Positions 18,413 through 27,721 of a stretch of 64,000 nucleotides of DNA are shown piece by piece. The notes under the pieces are model-generated. The model did no database searches, was not told where the DNA came from, and saw nothing but the letters and a program-made list of their open reading frames with translations. The translations under genes were made by a program, and so were the position numbers. Positions within the stretch are counted from its first letter, which is position 1, and each line of letters starts with the position of its first letter. The stretch is from NCBI GenBank assembly GCA_944326815.1, contig CALVFI010000010.1, positions 124,001 to 188,000 of the forward strand, written 5' to 3'. The stretch is from an uncultured Rikenellaceae bacterium (GTDB lineage: Bacteria > Bacteroidota > Bacteroidia > Bacteroidales > Rikenellaceae).

Positions 18413-19398
18413 TATTGCAATTTATCCCAATCGACAATGGCCGTCATCCCTGGGCGAAGTCCATCGACCGCAGAAACAGGCCGTGCTTTCACCGCAAATG
18501 TGCGGACATCGAATCCACCCTGGGTGCGCGTAGCCGACCATGTGGCAAAATCGGCCTGTACGGAGATATAGTCCACATAGAGTTCCACCTCCTTGTCGAG
18601 CGCAGGCACATAGGCTTTGAATTTTTTACCCATCTTGATCTTGGGCATCAAAGTCTCCTTGACATTATACGCAATCCAGATATCGCTCATATCCAAAATT
18701 GTAACAACCGGATAGCCACTTCCTACGAGTTCTCCCTCTTGGGCGATCACCGTAGATATTTCTCCATCCACGGGAGAGTAGACGCAAGCATCCTTGGCAT
18801 AGACCTCCACCTCCGATACCACACTGGCAGCCTGTTCCAACAAAGCAGCCGCTGCAGCTTTATCCTCTTTACGTGTACCATCTACTGCCATCTGATATTG
18901 AGACTCCGCCGCAGCTACCGTCGCTTTCATGGCCGTATAATTTGCCTCCGCTTCATCGAATTGCTGCGCAGGGACAACCCCCTCTTCATACAGAATTTTC
19001 ACTCGCTCATAAGTCTTACGTGCATACTCCAGTCCGGCTTCGGCCTTTTCCCACATGCTGCGGGCAGCCTCTATCTGTTGAACACGAGCTCCGGCCAACG
19101 CTTTCTTATCCTGAGCACTGGCTGCACTTTCCGCCGCCCGAGCCTGACGCAGTTTTGCATCAATTTCAGGGGTACTCAATACATACAACAACTCTCCTTT
19201 TTTTACCTGTTGTCCCTCTTTGACCAACATCTTGTCTATACGCCCGGCAATCTTTGACGAGGCCTTATAATTGGTCACATCGGTCTCGCCCTGCAATATC
19301 GTAGGAGATTTCCGAACAAGGAACCAACTGATAAAAGAGACCAGCAAAACAACTCCTAAAAGAGCTCCGATCACTCCGATTACATTATTCTTCTTCAT
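18412..19398 (-). CDS. HlyD-family periplasmic adaptor
   Basis: A 328-residue membrane-fusion protein that links an inner-membrane transporter to a TolC channel. An N-terminal membrane anchor (about 7-27) is followed by a lipoyl half-motif (KIAGRIDKMLVKEGQQVKKG), a long helical hairpin rich in Ala/Glu/Lys (about 75-175), the second lipoyl half and a beta-barrel (SPVDGEISTVIAQEGELVGSG). It sits between tolC and two permeases, with a 20-bp gap to tolC and a 1-base stop/start overlap downstream. Confidence 0.93.
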   Translation of the reverse strand: MKKNNVIGVIGALLGVVLLVSFISWFLVRKSPTILQGETDVTNYKASSKIAGRIDKMLVKEGQQVKKGELLYVLSTPEIDAKLRQARAAESAASAQDKKALAGARVQQIEAARSMWEKAEAGLEYARKTYERVKILYEEGVVPAQQFDEAEANYTAMKATVAAAESQYQMAVDGTRKEDKAAAAALLEQAASVVSEVEVYAKDACVYSPVDGEISTVIAQEGELVGSGYPVVTILDMSDIWIAYNVKETLMPKIKMGKKFKAYVPALDKEVELYVDYISVQADFATWSATRTQGGFDVRTFAVKARPVSAVDGLRPGMTAIVDWDKLQ

Positions 19399-19418
19399 AC
19401 TATTTATCTTTTTTTATA

Positions 19419-20855
19419 TTAGTCCAACCAATCCTTAACATATATGGCTGCCTCACTCCGGGCATAAACGGCAAACTGATCACTGATACCAGCTGCTTCG
19501 AGCAGACGAGCCAACATCAAATCGTAATAATAGGCCGCCTGCATCTTCTCTATGCGTGTAGCCGCAAGATTCAGTTCCGCATCGATCACATCCGTCGATG
19601 GAGCCATTCCCTGTTTGAACGCCGCATTCTTAACGCGCAGATATTCATTGGCAAATACCAATGAGGTATCGATAGAAGGCATGCGATCCCGGTAATTCTG
19701 CATTTCATTATACAGTTTGTCGATCAGCACAGAAATATCGCTCTCTGCTTTGGTTTGCAATGCGCCTACCTGACGTACCGTATTTTTTGCTGCGCTGTAT
19801 TTGTGCTCACGATTTAATCCATCGAAAATCTTGATCTTCACACCGGCGCCCACAGCCCAAGTAGGCAGATATTTCGACACCTGGTAATTGTAAAAGAATG
19901 TTCCTCCCATAAGCGCTACTTGAGGCAGGAACTCCGAACGCTGCAACTTCACATTCTGCAACGCCAGATCCTTCTGCAATGCCACCTGATTCAATTGGGG
20001 GTTATGACTCACTGCCAAATCTTTATAATATTCTACCTCAGGCAAATCTTTCATAGTGAACATCCGCGATACGGGCACATAATTCTGTTGTTCATTCAAC
20101 GTATTGCACAGGGCACTTTGGATGGTCTCCACCTGCAGGCGAGCCGCCAACAATTCTCGCTCGGCTTCAGCCATCTTCACCTCCACATATAGGCGATCTC
20201 CACGAGCTATCATTCCATTCTTTTCCAATGCTATAGCATCATTTAAATGAATCCTTACTGCATCTACAACCTGCTGCCGGACCGCAACCACTTCCCGTGC
20301 CAGAGCCAATCCATAATATCGTTCAACTAACTCGGAAACCAAGGCATTCCGGCTCTGTGCACTCTTCTGCTGCACCGTTTTTTCATTGATCTTCGCCGCA
20401 TTATTCGCCACATTGATCTTACCTCCCATATATACAGGGACGGTCACATTTCCGCCCACAAAAGCAAGGTCTTTATCCTGTACGGTAAGGCCCCAGTTTT
20501 TACCCAGCAACGTACTTGCCTGTTGCAACACATCCGGAGGCAGCGGAAGTCCGGAACCTGCCAAACCTTCGAGCAGACCTTTGACCGTAGGTTTAAGGCT
20601 ATTGACATCTACGCCAATATCATCCCCCAGATGTGCATAAGTACCTGTCACGCCAATCTGAGGAAGCCGAAGACCAAAGGCTGCCTTGCGTTCCTGTTCA
20701 GCTGCTTTCTCCTCGTAGCGAATTGCTTCGATTTCCTGATTGTTAGACATCGTTTTGCTCAATGCTTCATCAAAAGAGAGCATCATTCCGCCTTCTTGTG
20801 CTGACAGCGATCCAGTCAAAATAACGGCACCTAACAATAAAACTGTTTTTTTCAT
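19419..20855 (-). CDS. TolC-family outer-membrane efflux protein
   Basis: A 478-residue protein with a signal peptide (1-19, TGSLSAQ) and two outer-membrane efflux repeats made of long helices and short strands, for example LSFDEALSKTMSNNQEIEAIR near the N-terminus and MAPSTDVIDAELNLAATRIEKM near the C-terminus. It provides the outer-membrane exit duct for the adaptor and permeases encoded downstream. It lies 15 bp after tetR in the same operon. Confidence 0.93.
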   Translation of the reverse strand: MKKTVLLLGAVILTGSLSAQEGGMMLSFDEALSKTMSNNQEIEAIRYEEKAAEQERKAAFGLRLPQIGVTGTYAHLGDDIGVDVNSLKPTVKGLLEGLAGSGLPLPPDVLQQASTLLGKNWGLTVQDKDLAFVGGNVTVPVYMGGKINVANNAAKINEKTVQQKSAQSRNALVSELVERYYGLALAREVVAVRQQVVDAVRIHLNDAIALEKNGMIARGDRLYVEVKMAEAERELLAARLQVETIQSALCNTLNEQQNYVPVSRMFTMKDLPEVEYYKDLAVSHNPQLNQVALQKDLALQNVKLQRSEFLPQVALMGGTFFYNYQVSKYLPTWAVGAGVKIKIFDGLNREHKYSAAKNTVRQVGALQTKAESDISVLIDKLYNEMQNYRDRMPSIDTSLVFANEYLRVKNAAFKQGMAPSTDVIDAELNLAATRIEKMQAAYYYDLMLARLLEAAGISDQFAVYARSEAAIYVKDWLD

Positions 20856-20870
20856 ATTATCCTATTCAGT

Positions 20871-21467
20871 TTATTTATTCTTCATCAATATATTAAGAGC
20901 AACTTTTACAATATGGTCGACACTACTGAACTCTCCCTCTTTCAACTTGAAAATGTGGCTATAACGCAATGTCAGGTATTGTACAGGAACTCCTATTAAT
21001 GCGAAAAATAGATCTTCCTTCGTCAGACCACTCCGACATTCGGGACATGCCGCTATCATATCCATCAACTCTGCTGCCAAAATATCAATACGAACCGAAA
21101 GGGAAGAATCAATATCAATTGAAAAATCATGCAACAACATGATCAAAAAACGTGCTTTCTCTTCACTCTCTCCTGCCACTTTCAAAATATGTCGGACAAC
21201 TCCCTCTACTACATAAGCCACCCCTCGGCGGTCGGCAATTAATGTCGATATAATCTCATTAAGAAGCGCAAAATAAATCGCCCACAAATCATTAATCAGC
21301 GCCTCTTTGCTCGGATAATGCCGATAAAGATAACCTACGGAGACACTCGCTTTCCGTGCAATGGATGCAACAGAGCAACTCTGCACACCTTCTCGACCGA
21401 TAATCGATACGGCTGCATTACGAATTCGTTCAATTTTTGTTTCATCAACAGGCTTTGACATAGTCAT
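20871..21467 (-). CDS. TetR/AcrR-family repressor of the efflux operon
   Basis: A 198-residue regulator with the N-terminal TetR helix-turn-helix (about 10-56: IRNAAVSIIGREGVQSCSVA, then VSVGYLYRHYPSKEALI). The helical C-terminal domain would bind a ligand. It is the first gene of the efflux operon. Two identical palindromes (21476-21493 and 21542-21559) lie just upstream, so it probably represses its own operon. The inducer is unknown. Confidence 0.93.
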   Translation of the reverse strand: MTMSKPVDETKIERIRNAAVSIIGREGVQSCSVASIARKASVSVGYLYRHYPSKEALINDLWAIYFALLNEIISTLIADRRGVAYVVEGVVRHILKVAGESEEKARFLIMLLHDFSIDIDSSLSVRIDILAAELMDMIAACPECRSGLTKEDLFFALIGVPVQYLTLRYSHIFKLKEGEFSSVDHIVKVALNILMKNK

Positions 21468-21475
21468 TTAGAATT

Positions 21476-21493
21476 AATGAATAAATATTCATT
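21476..21493. promoter_or_regulatory. TetR operator candidate O1
   Basis: AATGAATAAATATTCATT: 8-bp inverted arms AATGAATA/TATTCATT around AA, centred about 17 bp upstream of the tetR start, downstream of the likely -7 element (CATATTTG on the minus strand, 21505-21512). Same 18-bp sequence as O2. Confidence 0.75.
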
Positions 21494-21541
21494 CATTTTT
21501 CAGTTGCAAATATGAAAAAGAAATCGGAATATTGCAAGATA

Positions 21542-21559
21542 AATGAATAAATATTCATT
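21542..21559. promoter_or_regulatory. TetR operator candidate O2
   Basis: The second exact copy of the 18-bp palindrome AATGAATAAATATTCATT, 66 bp from O1 and 52 bp before the fbp start. The two copies bracket the tetR promoter region, suggesting cooperative repression or a loop. O2 could also affect fbp. Confidence 0.75.
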
Positions 21560-21610
21560 AATAAATACGGCGGGATTTTTGTCCCTGTTAATATAAAACA
21601 AGGAAATGGT

Positions 21611-23596
21611 ATGATGGAATGCGGAACCTTAAAGATCAATGACGCGGAACTCGACTATCTGAAATTGCTGGCCCAGCGATTTCCCTCGATAGCCGATGCC
21701 TCTACGGAAATTATCAACCTGGAGGCAATCATGAACCTGCCCAAAGGCACGGAGTATTTCCTCACAGATTTACATGGAGAGCATGAGGCTTTCAGCCATG
21801 TCATGCGGAATGCCTCCGGAGTAATCCGTCAAAAGGTAAACGACTTGTTCGGCACAACGCTGCGCGAATCGGAAAAGCGTGAACTGTGTACATTGATCTA
21901 CTACCCCGAGCAGAAGTTGGAACTGGTCAAACAATCGGAAAAAGAGTTGAACGACTGGTATCGCATCACGTTGAACCGGCTCATTGATCTTTGTCGCATG
22001 GTATCATCGAAATACACGCGCTCGAAAGTACGCAAAGCGCTTCCCTCGGATTTCGCCTATGTCATCGAAGAGCTGCTGCATGAAGATCGCAACATGCCCA
22101 ACAAGCAGGACTATTTCAACGGAATTCTCAATGCCATCATCGAAATCGGACGGGCCGATGAGTTCATCATCGCCCTATGCAATGTGATCCAACGACTGAC
22201 CATCGACACGCTTCACATCGTAGGCGATATTTTCGACCGGGGGTCCGGCAGCCATACGATTATGGATATCCTGTGCCGCTATCATCAATTCGACATCCAG
22301 TGGGGTAATCACGACATTCTATGGATGGGAGCAGCAGCAGGCAACAAGGCCTGCATTGCCAATGTCATTCGCATTGCACTGAGATATGCCAACCACACCG
22401 TTTTGGAAGACGGTTACGGCATCAATCTCCTGCCGCTGGCGACCTTCGCTATGGAAACCTACGGAGACGACCCCTGCAGCCGTTTCCGAGCGAAAAACGC
22501 CAAAGACTCCTCCTACAAAGACAAAACCCTGCATCTGATTGCACAGATGCACAAGGCAATCGCCATGATCCAATTCAAACTGGAAGGACAGATCATCGAG
22601 CGTCGTCCAGAGTTTGACATGGCGTCACGCGATCTGCTCCGGCATATCAATTACATAGAAGGGACTATTGAAATCGAGGAAAAAATCTACCCTCTGAACG
22701 ATCGAAATTTCCCGACCATCGATCCCTCCGATCCTAACCGTCTGACAGAAGAGGAGGCCGAACTGATGCGAAAGCTACGCACCTCTTTCTTGAACAGCGA
22801 AAAGTTAGGCAAACACATACGATGTCTCTATGCCCACGGGAGCCTCTATCTGGCCATGAACTCCAACCTACTCTACCATGCATCCATTCCATTGGCAGAG
22901 GACGGCAGTTTCCTGAAGGTGAAGTTGCAGGGAGAGACATATAGCGGGAAGGCGTTGATGGATGAAATCGATCGTCTTGCCCGAGAAGCCTATTTCGGTC
23001 GCCAGCGTACCGAAGCGCACTCTTTCGCCGTCGACTACATGTGGTATCTGTGGTGTGGAGCCCATTCCCCGTTGTTCGGAAAAGACAAAATGACCACATT
23101 CGAGCGCTATTTCATCGACGATAAGGAGAGCCATAAAGAGAAAAAAGGCCCTTATTTTCAACTAATCAACCACGAAGAAACGTGTAATCGGATATTCAAA
23201 GAGTTCGGGCTTCCGCCCGCTTCGTCGCACATCATCAATGGCCACATACCGGTCAAAACCTTGAAAGGAGAGAGTCCGATCAAAGCGGGCGGAAAACTAT
23301 TGGTCATCGACGGCGGTTTTTCCAAGGCCTATCAACCGGAAACCGGCATTGCGGGCTACACCCTGATATTCAACTCCTACGGACTGCAACTCGTACAACA
23401 CGAACCCTTCGAGTCTACACAGAAAGCCATCGAAGAGGGACAAGACATCAAATCCACCCGTTTCGTTGTCGAGTCGAACATCGAGCGCATCAAGGTACGG
23501 GACACAAACATCGGCCGCGAATTGATGCGGCAAACGAATGAATTGCATAAATTGCTGTATGCCTACCGTTCTGGACTAATCAAGGAGCGGAAATAG
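21611..23596 (+). CDS. fbp: Fructose-1,6-bisphosphatase, class III
   Basis: A gluconeogenic enzyme that hydrolyses fructose-1,6-bisphosphate to fructose-6-phosphate in the cytoplasm. The 661-residue length and the metallophosphatase motifs LTDLHGEHEAF, VGDIFDRGSGSHTIMD and WGNHDILWMGAA identify the class III family of Firmicutes and Bacteroidetes. Start MMECGTLKIND; the second Met (21614) is possible. It is monocistronic, divergent from tetR and convergent with serB; the two stops are only 6 bp apart. Confidence 0.96.
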   Translation: MMECGTLKINDAELDYLKLLAQRFPSIADASTEIINLEAIMNLPKGTEYFLTDLHGEHEAFSHVMRNASGVIRQKVNDLFGTTLRESEKRELCTLIYYPEQKLELVKQSEKELNDWYRITLNRLIDLCRMVSSKYTRSKVRKALPSDFAYVIEELLHEDRNMPNKQDYFNGILNAIIEIGRADEFIIALCNVIQRLTIDTLHIVGDIFDRGSGSHTIMDILCRYHQFDIQWGNHDILWMGAAAGNKACIANVIRIALRYANHTVLEDGYGINLLPLATFAMETYGDDPCSRFRAKNAKDSSYKDKTLHLIAQMHKAIAMIQFKLEGQIIERRPEFDMASRDLLRHINYIEGTIEIEEKIYPLNDRNFPTIDPSDPNRLTEEEAELMRKLRTSFLNSEKLGKHIRCLYAHGSLYLAMNSNLLYHASIPLAEDGSFLKVKLQGETYSGKALMDEIDRLAREAYFGRQRTEAHSFAVDYMWYLWCGAHSPLFGKDKMTTFERYFIDDKESHKEKKGPYFQLINHEETCNRIFKEFGLPPASSHIINGHIPVKTLKGESPIKAGGKLLVIDGGFSKAYQPETGIAGYTLIFNSYGLQLVQHEPFESTQKAIEEGQDIKSTRFVVESNIERIKVRDTNIGRELMRQTNELHKLLYAYRSGLIKERK

Positions 23597-23602
23597 AGCA
23601 TG

Positions 23603-24820
23603 TTATTCAATATACGAATCTTTCAAGCCAAGGAAGTAAAGAATGCCATCAAGTCCAATCGTAGAGAGCGATTGACGGGCTGTCGCTTTAACCTTCGGTT
23701 TGGCATGAAAGGCGATTCCCAGACCGGCGATGCTGAGCATGGGGAGATCGTTGGCTCCATCACCGACCGCAATGGTTTGCGAGATGTGCACATTCTCCAC
23801 CTGAGCCAATAGCCGGAGAAGCTCGGCCTTACGCTTTCCATCTACGATATCGCCTACATAGCGCCCGGTCAGTTTACCGTTCTCTATCTCCAATTCATTG
23901 GCATACATATAATCAAAGCCATAACGCTGTTTGAGGTAGTTCCCGAAATAGGTAAAGCCACCGGAAAGAATGGCCGTTTTGAATCCCACCCGCTTCAAGA
24001 CATTCATCATCCGGTCGAGTCCTTCCGTAATCGGCAAATGTTCGGCAATGTCTCGCATCACCGATTCATCCAGCCCCTTGAGCATCGCTACCCGGCGACG
24101 GAAGCTCTCACTGAAATCGATTTCCCCCCGCATGGCAGCTTCAGTGACGGCTCGCACCTCTGCCCCCACTCCAGCCCTTTCGGCCAACTCGTCGATCACC
24201 TCGGTCTCGATCAATGTGGAATCCATATCGAAGCAGATTAAACGACGGCAACGACGATACAAATCATCGTGCTGAAGCGAAATGTCCATACCCAGTTCAG
24301 TGGAGAGTGTCATAAAACGCGACTGCATCTCAGCACGATCGCGCGGCGTACCGCGTACCGACATCTCAATACACGATTTCGGAGCACGCTCGTCTTTTCG
24401 CAACGGAATACGTCCGGTAAGCCGGATGATCGAATCGATATTTAAACCCTGGTCATAGACTGCCTTAGTCACCTCGGCAATCTGACGCGCGGTCAGCTGA
24501 CGACCGAGCAAAGTGATGATATTGCGATTTTTACCCTGCAATCCAACCCACTCCTCATATTCCGGCACGGGAATTGGTTTAAAACGAATATGCACCCCCA
24601 GCTCATACGCCTTGAACAACAGATCTTTCATAATGTCACCCGCACGCGACGGCGTAGTCTTGAAAAGGATTCCGAGCGAAAGCGTCTGATGGATGTTGGC
24701 CTGGCCAATATCGAGAATAAAAGCGTCGTATTGAGCCAAGATATCCGTCAAACTGGAGGTCACACCCGGTTTATCTTCGCCGGAAATATTGATTTGTATA
24801 ATCTCTACATCATTACCCAT
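23603..24820 (-). CDS. serB: Phosphoserine phosphatase SerB with N-terminal ACT-like region
   Basis: The last step of serine synthesis: phosphoserine to serine and phosphate. The 405-residue protein has an N-terminal ACT-like regulatory half (about 1-190; INISGEDKPGVTSSLTDIL) and a HAD phosphatase domain. The catalytic motif is DMDST (198-202), with ILSGGFTYF and VGDGANDLPML further on. ATG 24820 is chosen because the longer frame starts with TTG inside the promoter. It is convergent with fbp and divergent from mscS. Confidence 0.95.
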   Translation of the reverse strand: MGNDVEIIQINISGEDKPGVTSSLTDILAQYDAFILDIGQANIHQTLSLGILFKTTPSRAGDIMKDLLFKAYELGVHIRFKPIPVPEYEEWVGLQGKNRNIITLLGRQLTARQIAEVTKAVYDQGLNIDSIIRLTGRIPLRKDERAPKSCIEMSVRGTPRDRAEMQSRFMTLSTELGMDISLQHDDLYRRCRRLICFDMDSTLIETEVIDELAERAGVGAEVRAVTEAAMRGEIDFSESFRRRVAMLKGLDESVMRDIAEHLPITEGLDRMMNVLKRVGFKTAILSGGFTYFGNYLKQRYGFDYMYANELEIENGKLTGRYVGDIVDGKRKAELLRLLAQVENVHISQTIAVGDGANDLPMLSIAGLGIAFHAKPKVKATARQSLSTIGLDGILYFLGLKDSYIE

Positions 24821-24838
24821 TGTTTCCCGATTTTTCTG

Positions 24839-24846
24839 CAAAGATA
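24839..24846 (-). promoter_or_regulatory. Promoter -7 element for serB
   Basis: The minus strand reads TATCTTTG, an exact TAnnTTTG match, 18 bp before the chosen serB ATG. The short distance predicts a short leader. Confidence 0.6.
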
Positions 24847-24907
24847 ATGTTCCCGAAGAAATATACCGAAATTATTTCAGTTCATCTCCGATTTATCCGA
24901 AATTCAT

Positions 24908-24915
24908 TATCTTTA
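24908..24915 (+). promoter_or_regulatory. Possible promoter -7 element for mscS
   Basis: TATCTTTA is a one-mismatch version of TAnnTTTG, 28 bp before the mscS-like start. The same variant lies upstream of the bacterioferritin gene. Confidence 0.4.
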
Positions 24916-24943
24916 CAAATCATCTAATTAAAACGACACAAAA

Positions 24944-25855
24944 ATGCTATTTTTACAATCCATCGACCCTGAAAAAATTGCTGAAGCAGATAGTATACGG
25001 AAAGCTAAACTGGCTGAGACTATTACACAAATCTCCCAAATGTCCCCGCAAGAAATATTGGACATGGTTATCCGGTATATCATCACCATCTCATTAAAAA
25101 TTCTGGCAGCACTAGTTATTTATTTTATCGGGCGATGGATTATTCGTCGAATAAAAAAAGTACTACAACGCATTTTCGAACGTCGGAAAGTTGAAATATC
25201 TCTCCGAAATTTTATTCTTAGTCTGGTTTCTGCCACCCTTATGATTCTACTGATTCTTACAGTAATAGGCATTTTAGGCATCAACACCACATCATTTATC
25301 GCACTGCTGGCATCAGCCGGTCTGGCTATCGGTATGGCTTTGAGTGGCACAATGCAGAATTTCGCTGGAGGGGTCATGCTTCTGATGCTCAAACAATACA
25401 GAGTTGGAGACTTCATTGAGTTCCAAGGATATACCGGTACTGTCAAGGAAATCCGGCTCTTCAATACCGTAATCAATACCACAGACAATAAAACGATTAT
25501 CATACCCAATAGCGGTATTTCAACCAATATCATCAACAATTACTCCAAAGAGCCAATCCGCCGTGTGGAGTGGATAATTGGTATCTCGTACGGTGATGAT
25601 TACGAAGAAGCCAAGGCTGTAATGACCTCTCTTCTCGAGCAAGATCCACGAGTACTAAAGGAGCCGCCTTTTTTGGTTGCTCTCAATAATTTAGGCGATA
25701 GTTCTGTAAATATCGTTGCCCGAGCTTGGTGTAAATCTGAAGATTATTGGGATCTCCATTTCGATATCAACCAACGGGTCTACAAAACATTCCCCGAGCA
25801 CGGTCTCAGTTTCCCATTCCCTCAAATGGATATTCACCTTATCAAAGAACGCTAA
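24944..25855 (+). CDS. Small-conductance mechanosensitive channel (MscS family)
   Basis: A 303-residue inner-membrane channel that opens under hypo-osmotic shock. It has hydrophobic helices at about 48-68 and 90-112 and the pore helix TM3 at about 115-140 (ASAGLAIGMALSGTMQNFAGG, with the Gly/Ala packing pattern). The beta domain follows (RVGDFIEFQGYTGTVKEIRLF, IPNSGIST), then an alpha/beta C-terminal domain. Monocistronic, followed by a good terminator. Confidence 0.94.
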   Translation: MLFLQSIDPEKIAEADSIRKAKLAETITQISQMSPQEILDMVIRYIITISLKILAALVIYFIGRWIIRRIKKVLQRIFERRKVEISLRNFILSLVSATLMILLILTVIGILGINTTSFIALLASAGLAIGMALSGTMQNFAGGVMLLMLKQYRVGDFIEFQGYTGTVKEIRLFNTVINTTDNKTIIIPNSGISTNIINNYSKEPIRRVEWIIGISYGDDYEEAKAVMTSLLEQDPRVLKEPPFLVALNNLGDSSVNIVARAWCKSEDYWDLHFDINQRVYKTFPEHGLSFPFPQMDIHLIKER

Positions 25856-25912
25856 AACTTTATGGGAAGAGACATGTATCCATAACACATATTCAGACAA
25901 AAAACAGAATAC

Positions 25913-25950
25913 AAGAAAGAGGGTTTGAACAATCCTCTTTCTTTTTTATT
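25913..25950 (+). terminator. Terminator after mscS
   Basis: A 10-bp stem AAGAAAGAGG (25913-25922) / CCTCTTTCTT (25934-25943) with an 11-nt loop and a trailing TTTTATTTT tract. Confidence 0.8.
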
Positions 25951-25959
25951 TTAATTTTA

Positions 25960-25967
25960 TACCTTTG
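25960..25967 (+). promoter_or_regulatory. Promoter -7 element for the SulP/CYTH operon
   Basis: TACCTTTG, an exact TAnnTTTG match, 35 bp before the chosen SulP start at 26003. It overlaps the ATG of the longer frame, which is therefore rejected. Confidence 0.65.
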
Positions 25968-26002
25968 TGGCTTCTTTTCAAAATGGATACGAAGTAACTC
26001 AC

Positions 26003-27721
26003 ATGAAGACCTTTGAATTCAAACCCAAACTATTTTCGCTCTTGAATAACTATTCGAAAGCGACTTTCATGTCCGACCTGATGGCCGGAATCATCGTCGG
26101 TATCGTAGCACTTCCGCTGGCCATCGCATTCGGCATCGCCTCCGGCGTGTCGCCTGAGAAAGGAATTATCACAGCCATTATTGCTGGCTTCATAATCTCT
26201 CTATTAGGAGGTAGTCGCGTACAAATCGGAGGACCGACTGGCGCATTCATCGTTATTGTCTATGGAATCATCCAACAATATGGCGAAAAGGGGCTGATTG
26301 TCGCCACCATCCTGGCCGGAATCTTTCTGATTCTTCTCGGATTATTCAAACTCGGAACCATCATCAAGTTCATCCCCTACCCGATTGTCGTAGGTTTTAC
26401 TAGCGGTATCGCCGTCACAATCTTTACCACGCAGATTCCGGATCTCTTCGGCATGCATCTCACAGAAGCCCCTGCCGATTTCGTATCGAAATGGAGTGCC
26501 TATATACACGGAGCCGACACAATCAATTTGTGGCCTACCCTTGTGGGAGTGGCAAGTATAGCCATCATCGCTCTCTGGCCTCGCGTATCCCGTAAAATTC
26601 CAGGCTCGCTGGTAGCCATTATTGTCATGACCGTAGCGGCCTATTTATTAAGGCAATACGCCGGAATCACCACAATCGAAACAATCGGCGACCGCTTTAC
26701 GATCAATCCAACGCTGCCCAAAGCAGCCGTCCCGGAGATGAGTTGGGAAGTAATCCGCGGGTTGTTGCCAGCTGCATTCACGATTGCCATTTTGGGGGCT
26801 ATCGAATCATTGCTGTCTGCGACAGTAGCCGATGGTGTGACGGGTGACAAACACAACTCCAACCAAGAATTGATGGCACAAGGTGTTGCAAATCTGGTCA
26901 CCCCGCTCTTCGGAGGCATTCCAGCCACCGGAGCCATTGCGCGCACGATGACCAATATCAACAACGGAGGCAAAACGCCCGTTGCCGGGATAATCCATGC
27001 CGTCGTCCTACTGCTGATTCTGCTCTTTCTGATGCCTTTGGCACAATACATTCCGATGGCTTGTTTGGCAGGCGTATTGGTCGTTGTGGCATACAATATG
27101 AGCGAATGGAGAAGTTTTCGTGTCTTGATGCGCAATCCTCGCTCGGATGTTGCCGTACTGTTAGTTACGTTCCTGCTCACTGTATTTTTCGACCTCACAA
27201 TTGCTATCGAAGTGGGCATTCTGATTGCCTGCCTGCTGTTCATGAAACGCGTGGCCGAGACGACCAACATCTCCGTAATTCGAGACGAAATCAACCCGAG
27301 TAAAGAGACCGACGCCACGCTCCACGATGAGTCGTTAAGTATTCCCTCCGGCACTGAAGTCTACGAAATAGATGGGCCCTTCTTTTTCGGTATTGCAAAT
27401 AAATTCGAGGAGACGATGGCACAAATGGGAGACCGTCCCAAAGTCCGAATTATCCGCATGCGTAAAGTGCCATTCATCGACTCAACCGGCATTCACAACC
27501 TGACAAACCTTTGCCTGCTTTCAAAAAAAGAACGGATACAGATCATCCTTTCCGGCGTCAACCCCAATGTACACGAAGCATTGGCCAAAGCCGGATTCTA
27601 TGAACTCATCGGAGAAGAGAACATCTGTCCGCACATTCACGCCGCTATCGCCCGTGCAGAAGAGCTTTTAAAAAACACTCTATCCAATAACAGGAGACAT
27701 GGGACGGGAGACAGAGCGTAA
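26003..27721 (+). CDS. SulP-family anion transporter with STAS domain
   Basis: A 572-residue inner-membrane transporter of the SLC26/SulP family, which moves sulfate, bicarbonate or related anions. It starts with MKTFEFKPKLFSLLNNYSK and has about 12-14 hydrophobic segments. The signature AGIIVGIVALPLAIAFGIASG comes first, then VQIGGPTGAFIV. A C-terminal cytoplasmic STAS domain follows (about 445-550; DGPFFFGIANKFEE, KVPFIDSTGIHNL). The substrate cannot be told from sequence. It overlaps the CYTH gene by 23 bp. Confidence 0.93.
   Translation: MKTFEFKPKLFSLLNNYSKATFMSDLMAGIIVGIVALPLAIAFGIASGVSPEKGIITAIIAGFIISLLGGSRVQIGGPTGAFIVIVYGIIQQYGEKGLIVATILAGIFLILLGLFKLGTIIKFIPYPIVVGFTSGIAVTIFTTQIPDLFGMHLTEAPADFVSKWSAYIHGADTINLWPTLVGVASIAIIALWPRVSRKIPGSLVAIIVMTVAAYLLRQYAGITTIETIGDRFTINPTLPKAAVPEMSWEVIRGLLPAAFTIAILGAIESLLSATVADGVTGDKHNSNQELMAQGVANLVTPLFGGIPATGAIARTMTNINNGGKTPVAGIIHAVVLLLILLFLMPLAQYIPMACLAGVLVVVAYNMSEWRSFRVLMRNPRSDVAVLLVTFLLTVFFDLTIAIEVGILIACLLFMKRVAETTNISVIRDEINPSKETDATLHDESLSIPSGTEVYEIDGPFFFGIANKFEETMAQMGDRPKVRIIRMRKVPFIDSTGIHNLTNLCLLSKKERIQIILSGVNPNVHEALAKAGFYELIGEENICPHIHAAIARAEELLKNTLSNNRRHGTGDRA

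Noticed and set aside
21476..21559. The two 18-bp repeats as the start of a CRISPR array
   Set aside because: Only two copies, each palindromic, 66 bp apart, upstream of a tetR gene, and no cas genes in the window.
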